DNA from: JL08 sp039969355
GTDB lineage: Bacteria > Pseudomonadota > Alphaproteobacteria > Rhodobacterales > Rhodobacteraceae
Direction: 5' to 3'
Assembly (NCBI GenBank): GCA_039969355.1
Contig: JBDVOA010000018.1
Span: 1-64,000, forward strand
Length of the DNA: 64,000 nucleotides
Shown: piece by piece, positions 61,601-64,000 of the stretch
Numbering within the stretch: the stretch's first letter is position 1
How the letters are laid out: the number at the start of each line of letters is the position of its first letter
The notes under the pieces: generated by a model
What the model saw: the letters and a program-made list of their open reading frames with translations, nothing else
Told to the model about the DNA's origin: nothing
Databases searched by the model: none
Made by a program: the position numbers and the translations under genes

Positions 61601-62156
61601 TGGCTTGATTGACGGTTTCACACAGGAAAATTTGCTTCCCTATATCGACACGACAACCAAACCATGGTCGTGGCGCGCTGATTTTGGTCTGGACGGCAAA
61701 ACGCTGCAACCGTTTGAAAATGCACGTGCCATTCGAAATGGCCTGTTTGCCGGCGGTGCCGGGCCGATCATGGCATTTACACTTGAACCCAAGGATCTTA
61801 GCGCCAACGCGTCGCGCACAACTTTGAATGTCGATGGGCAATCGCTGGTATACTTCAATTCGGCAACCCGGCCCACGGCGATGACGTGGCCGGGTTCGGA
61901 CGGAACCAACATGATAACGCTGTCGTTCTCGCCGGTAGATGGATCGGCTGAAGCGATTACATCCGAAACCGGTGCATGGGCCATTCTCCGTTTGTTCAGA
62001 AAAGGCCAGCTCCGAAAAACAAACCTACCAGAGTTGTTCAAACTCAGATTGGGAGCCAGTGGGTTCTCTGCAGATTTTGAGCTCAGGGCGAATAGTGTTG
62101 AGAATCCCTTTGACCTTGGGATGTTCGGATCATTTTCATGTCCAAAGGGGTTCTGA
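58626..62156 (+). CDS. tssM: Type VI membrane protein TssM (IcmF)
   Basis: 1176 residues. Two N-terminal membrane helices (about 7-33 and 50-68), an ATPase-like domain with Walker A GPPGTGKT (134-141), LIDTAGRYVEQQ and KADLLPGFESFFGNL, a third helix near 442-462, then a large periplasmic part with an IcmF-type region and a C-terminal beta domain. The Walker A is intact, so NTP binding is plausible. It overlaps tagF by 19 bases. Confidence 0.95.
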   Translation: MKILKAILGFLFSRFLWTLIGLMLLCALIWWFGPLISVGDAVPLGSELTRMIVIGLIIIFWLFWMLLGQLRAARANRMFVADLATPAVEEPLAPGEENIAEVNEKFQAILTQLKHSKLGSRKFLRDMPWYMFIGPPGTGKTTALRQSGLHFPIDLSDDLKGVGGTRNCDWFFTEEAVLIDTAGRYVEQQSDPDVDAAEWQGFLAMLRKHRGPRALNGVIVTLSVQELLSGDAELRVHGREIRKRLSELREKLGIQLPIYLMITKADLLPGFESFFGNLSTREREQVWGATLGTEMRIDGVTVEREMKVLLGALETRLSGRMGDDLSLSERGQVFRFPAQLDQLTQPMKLLIDTVFGESRYEESPWMRGFYFSSATQEGSPVDQMVSGLAETFGLSKPTATQRQHGEKRSFFLRNMLGDLVFNEAGLGTFDPRAEERRTWIWRGTLAGASLVAVVASLLFLFSYLRSSGALEDQERQLATLSSRLANVAARQAPTEPLDLNLALEAVTEVVAVESIVPTSLLTVVGPTANDEIGQAQSIAYDRVLRNILEPRMTALLEATMWRQIRDPENLLGALKVYQMMTGLAPYDTEFATTWWQTELPSFAPIDPFPTEASIDYQIAALDRAATDENRIAPDQALVVAALESICTIPLAVRAYNSLRTEPDVAALPDWIPAEFAGPNGARVFTRLSEKTLRVGLPGAYTYDGFHKSVLPLIPEVAAQAALDRIVFAGGCSESSDVSSGTLEADITKLYYEDYIAQWDSLLRDIRLAPIVDLNTARNNLKDLSSADSALNRLLTAVIAETHLNRSDEAEGGGAAKSGLLKQAQKRLKKLNKLAKAAKKVAPTGGKPQKLPGTVVADHFAPLRGLIQEVDGQPPLFTDTVAALTALSNELQTVSASPDPEAALLARGGLPQLTGAVANEATILPDPINAWIGGIAGDTIAVTREAVIAQLNARWRADVLPFCSSATSGRYPFDQTSRIDVNISDFARLFGPGGLIDGFTQENLLPYIDTTTKPWSWRADFGLDGKTLQPFENARAIRNGLFAGGAGPIMAFTLEPKDLSANASRTTLNVDGQSLVYFNSATRPTAMTWPGSDGTNMITLSFSPVDGSAEAITSETGAWAILRLFRKGQLRKTNLPELFKLRLGASGFSADFELRANSVENPFDLGMFGSFSCPKGF

Positions 62157-62617
62157 AAATCCATAAGACAGGGTTGTTCGGAAAGCTTCCCCAGACCGGC
62201 GACTTTGTGTCCCGAGGCCTGCCAGCCGGGTTGCGTCCGGTGCTAGATCGCTGGCTGACAGCTAAATTTATGCGTCTTGATTTCTGCAATTGGCCGACCA
62301 ATGGCTACCGCGGTGCATTTGCCTGGAACGATGTAGTCGTCTGCGCGCTTGTCATGGCAAGTCAGGATAAGCTGGGTCGCGAATTTCCCTTGTCGGTTTG
62401 TTTCGTGGCACAGCTGCGCGATCTGTCTATTTCAGGAATAGACCAATGGTGTGATGCTGCTCTACCGTTTGTTCGCGAGGCGCAGGGCGGACACATGGCA
62501 GCTGATAAATTATTGGACCATGTGCGTCAGATACCGTTCCAAAAAGACACTGGCGTTCTTCCCGAATTACCAACTCTATGGCCAGGCGCAGATCGCACTC
62601 CGGTCAATTCTGGTTGA
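62138..62617 (+). CDS. tagF: Type VI regulator TagF
   Basis: 159 residues with the family opening TGLFGKLPQTGDFVSRGLPAG (about 11-31), a WLTAKF segment and GREFPLSVCF (about 81-90). It is nearer to the short TagF domain than to the fused PppA-TagF form. In other bacteria TagF holds the FHA protein back until needed, so it is a post-translational brake. Its start lies within the tssM end and its stop overlaps the convergent vgrG end by 14 bases. Confidence 0.88.
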   Translation: MSKGVLKIHKTGLFGKLPQTGDFVSRGLPAGLRPVLDRWLTAKFMRLDFCNWPTNGYRGAFAWNDVVVCALVMASQDKLGREFPLSVCFVAQLRDLSISGIDQWCDAALPFVREAQGGHMAADKLLDHVRQIPFQKDTGVLPELPTLWPGADRTPVNSG

Positions 62618-64000
62618 TCTTGCTGCCCTTCATGGTGATATCACCGCTCGCAGTGATATTAATCTTCCCGCTACCCTTCAGGCTGATGTCTTTACCGTCA
62701 AGTACAATGGTTCCATCCTTCTTCATTGAGAGCATGGCCGACCCACATTTAAGTGTAATCTCATCGGCAACATCAATTGCCAGCTTTTTGCCGACCGATA
62801 CGGCCATGTCTTCACCCACTGACAGAGCATTTGCTTTTGCGACGCTTGTGGCACACGCGCCGCCAATAGACACGCTGTTGTCCCCGCCAACTTGCGCCGT
62901 CTGATTTGAACCCACCTGAAACGACTGATTGGCACCTACATTGACCGAGTGATCCGTGCCTATGGTCCAACTGTCGCTGGTCCCGACGCTGTGGCTTTGC
63001 GAAATACCGACCGATACATCGCGTGTGGCGCCCACGGATTGGGTTTGCGCCGCACCGACAGTGCGCGCCTCTGCAGCGCCAACTGAGTCCACACGCGCTG
63101 CGCCAACGCTGATGGTTTGCACAACGCCGACCGTCTGAGTGTGATTGGTGCCAATACTCTCTGTGGAGTTTGAGCCGATTGAAATGGCCTCGTCGACGCC
63201 AACCGTAAGGCTTCGATTTGTGCCGACTGTTTCGGTATCATTATTCCCAATGGCGACAGAACGGTCGACGCCAACGGATGTTTCCTTGTTATTGCCAACA
63301 TCCTCGAACCGGTCCACACCGATCGACTGAGTTGAAATATTATCCACGCGTTCGGACATGTCATGTTGGATCAACCGGCTTTCGTCATTCTTTACCAGTT
63401 CGGTGTGATCTTTCTCGGCCTGGAAATACACTTCTTCACTGCCAGCCTTGTCCTCAAACCGCAGTTCGTTGAATCCCCCGCCGCCTGGGGATGAATTCGA
63501 TTTCCAACCAGATTGCGTGGCATTGTCGGGCAGACCATAAGGTGGCATCTGTGACGCATTATAGACCCGACCGGTAATCAGGGGTTGATCTGGGTCGCCC
63601 TCGAGAAAGTCGACAATGACCTCCTGACCGATCCGAGGAATTTGAATGAATCCCCAACCGGCACCGGCCCAAACCGAACTGACACGCACAAAACAAGATG
63701 AATTTTCATCGTCTGCCCCCAAGCGATCCCAGTGAAATTGGACCTTCACGCGGGCGTATTCGTCAGTGAAAATTTCCTCACCACCGGGCCCTACAATCGT
63801 GGCAGTCTGGGGTCCGCGCATTATGGGTTTTTGGGTGCGCCGCTCTGGTCGAAACGGGATCGAACTGGGGGCAAGTTGTAGTGTAATTTCGAATCCTTCC
63901 CCCTTTCTTTCGGTGCCTGTGGAATACTGATCGTCCCACATTGCGTAATCCACGCGTAGAATTGCAAATTCGTCATTCTCGGCCTTGCGGGGGTAATCGA
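62604..64000 (-). CDS. vgrG: Type VI spike protein VgrG (partial, N-terminus beyond window)
   Basis: The reading frame enters at the right edge; upstream of the internal GTG at 63953 it still reads DYPRKAENDEFAILRVDYAM, so the true start lies outside. Visible domains are the gp27/gp5 region (VKVQFHWDRLGADDENSSCFVRVSSVWAGAGWGF, IPRIGQEVIVDFLEGDPDQPLITGRVYN), an SGGGGFNELRFED-like turn, then a run of about 24 octapeptide repeats (xxxxxx[VI]G) that form the triple-stranded beta-helix needle, and a short KDGTIVLDGKDISLKGSGK closing region. No effector extension follows; the stop is at 62604. VgrG tips the Hcp tube and is exported with it. Confidence 0.94.
   Translation of the reverse strand, partial: DYPRKAENDEFAILRVDYAMWDDQYSTGTERKGEGFEITLQLAPSSIPFRPERRTQKPIMRGPQTATIVGPGGEEIFTDEYARVKVQFHWDRLGADDENSSCFVRVSSVWAGAGWGFIQIPRIGQEVIVDFLEGDPDQPLITGRVYNASQMPPYGLPDNATQSGWKSNSSPGGGGFNELRFEDKAGSEEVYFQAEKDHTELVKNDESRLIQHDMSERVDNISTQSIGVDRFEDVGNNKETSVGVDRSVAIGNNDTETVGTNRSLTVGVDEAISIGSNSTESIGTNHTQTVGVVQTISVGAARVDSVGAAEARTVGAAQTQSVGATRDVSVGISQSHSVGTSDSWTIGTDHSVNVGANQSFQVGSNQTAQVGGDNSVSIGGACATSVAKANALSVGEDMAVSVGKKLAIDVADEITLKCGSAMLSMKKDGTIVLDGKDISLKGSGKINITASGDITMKGSKINQN
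62742..63341 (-). repeat. 24-bp-unit array encoding VgrG octapeptide needle repeats
   Basis: About 24-25 in-frame 24-base units encode eight-residue repeats ending in VG or IG (e.g. NNKETSVG, VDRSVAIG, NNDTETVG). The residue pattern matches the beta-helix octads of T4 gp5-type spikes. DNA units are diverged enough that no long perfect repeats remain. Confidence 0.85.

Overview
The window looks like a chromosomal segment from a marine alphaproteobacterium of the Rhodobacterales/Roseobacter type. This rests on gene content: a dmmDABC plus gmaS/mgsABC methylated-amine cassette, heterotetrameric sarcosine-oxidase-like genes, paired AsmA proteins, a TTAA-N7-TTAA (CtrA-like) site and an alphaproteobacterial style of type VI secretion locus. 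No rRNA, tRNA, CRISPR array, insertion sequence or prophage was recognised.

Region 1 (1-17.4 kb) is a methylated-amine catabolism island. It opens with the 3' end of glyA. On the minus strand follow amtB, a small membrane protein, mgsA-mgsB-mgsC and gmaS. On the plus strand lies dmmD-dmmA-dmmB-dmmC, then two divergent regulators (XRE-cupin and GlxA/AraC type), then a minus-strand four-gene operon of sarcosine-oxidase type that is best read here as N-methylglutamate dehydrogenase (mgdABCD). Together they would take up methylammonium/ammonium, demethylate dimethylamine to monomethylamine, load it on glutamate (GmaS), convert the product to N-methylglutamate (MgsABC) and oxidise that to glutamate plus a one-carbon unit on tetrahydrofolate, which GlyA can use.

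Region 2 (17.5-26.6 kb) holds two large AsmA-family paralogues on either side of an AEC-type permease, then an MFS transporter, a small secreted protein and a rhomboid protease.

Region 3 (26.6-36.7 kb) is an exopolysaccharide export and assembly module: an outer-membrane barrel with a heptad-repeat N-terminus, a Wza-like protein, a CpsD-like tyrosine kinase, a chain-length (GumC/Wzz-like) protein, an ExeA-like ATPase, an initiating sugar transferase and a TPR lipoprotein. Glycosyltransferases, polymerase and flippase are not in the window. Two intergenic regions share a near-identical 19-20 bp element.

Region 4 (36.7-41.5 kb) carries a YeeE/YedE sulfur transporter with a DUF302 protein, a decayed fragment of an oligopeptide ABC ATPase, and a membrane GGDEF-EAL protein with a perfect CtrA-like box in its promoter region.

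Region 5 (41.7-64 kb) is a type VI secretion system in which all thirteen core components can be recognised: clpV(tssH) on the minus strand, then a Ser/Thr kinase (PpkA-like), tssA-B-C-hcp-tssE-F-G, an FHA protein, tssJ-K-L-M and tagF on the plus strand, with a convergent vgrG cut by the window end. A 7-bp-arm palindrome sits between clpV and the kinase gene. No PppA phosphatase, PAAR protein or effector/immunity pair is visible inside the window.
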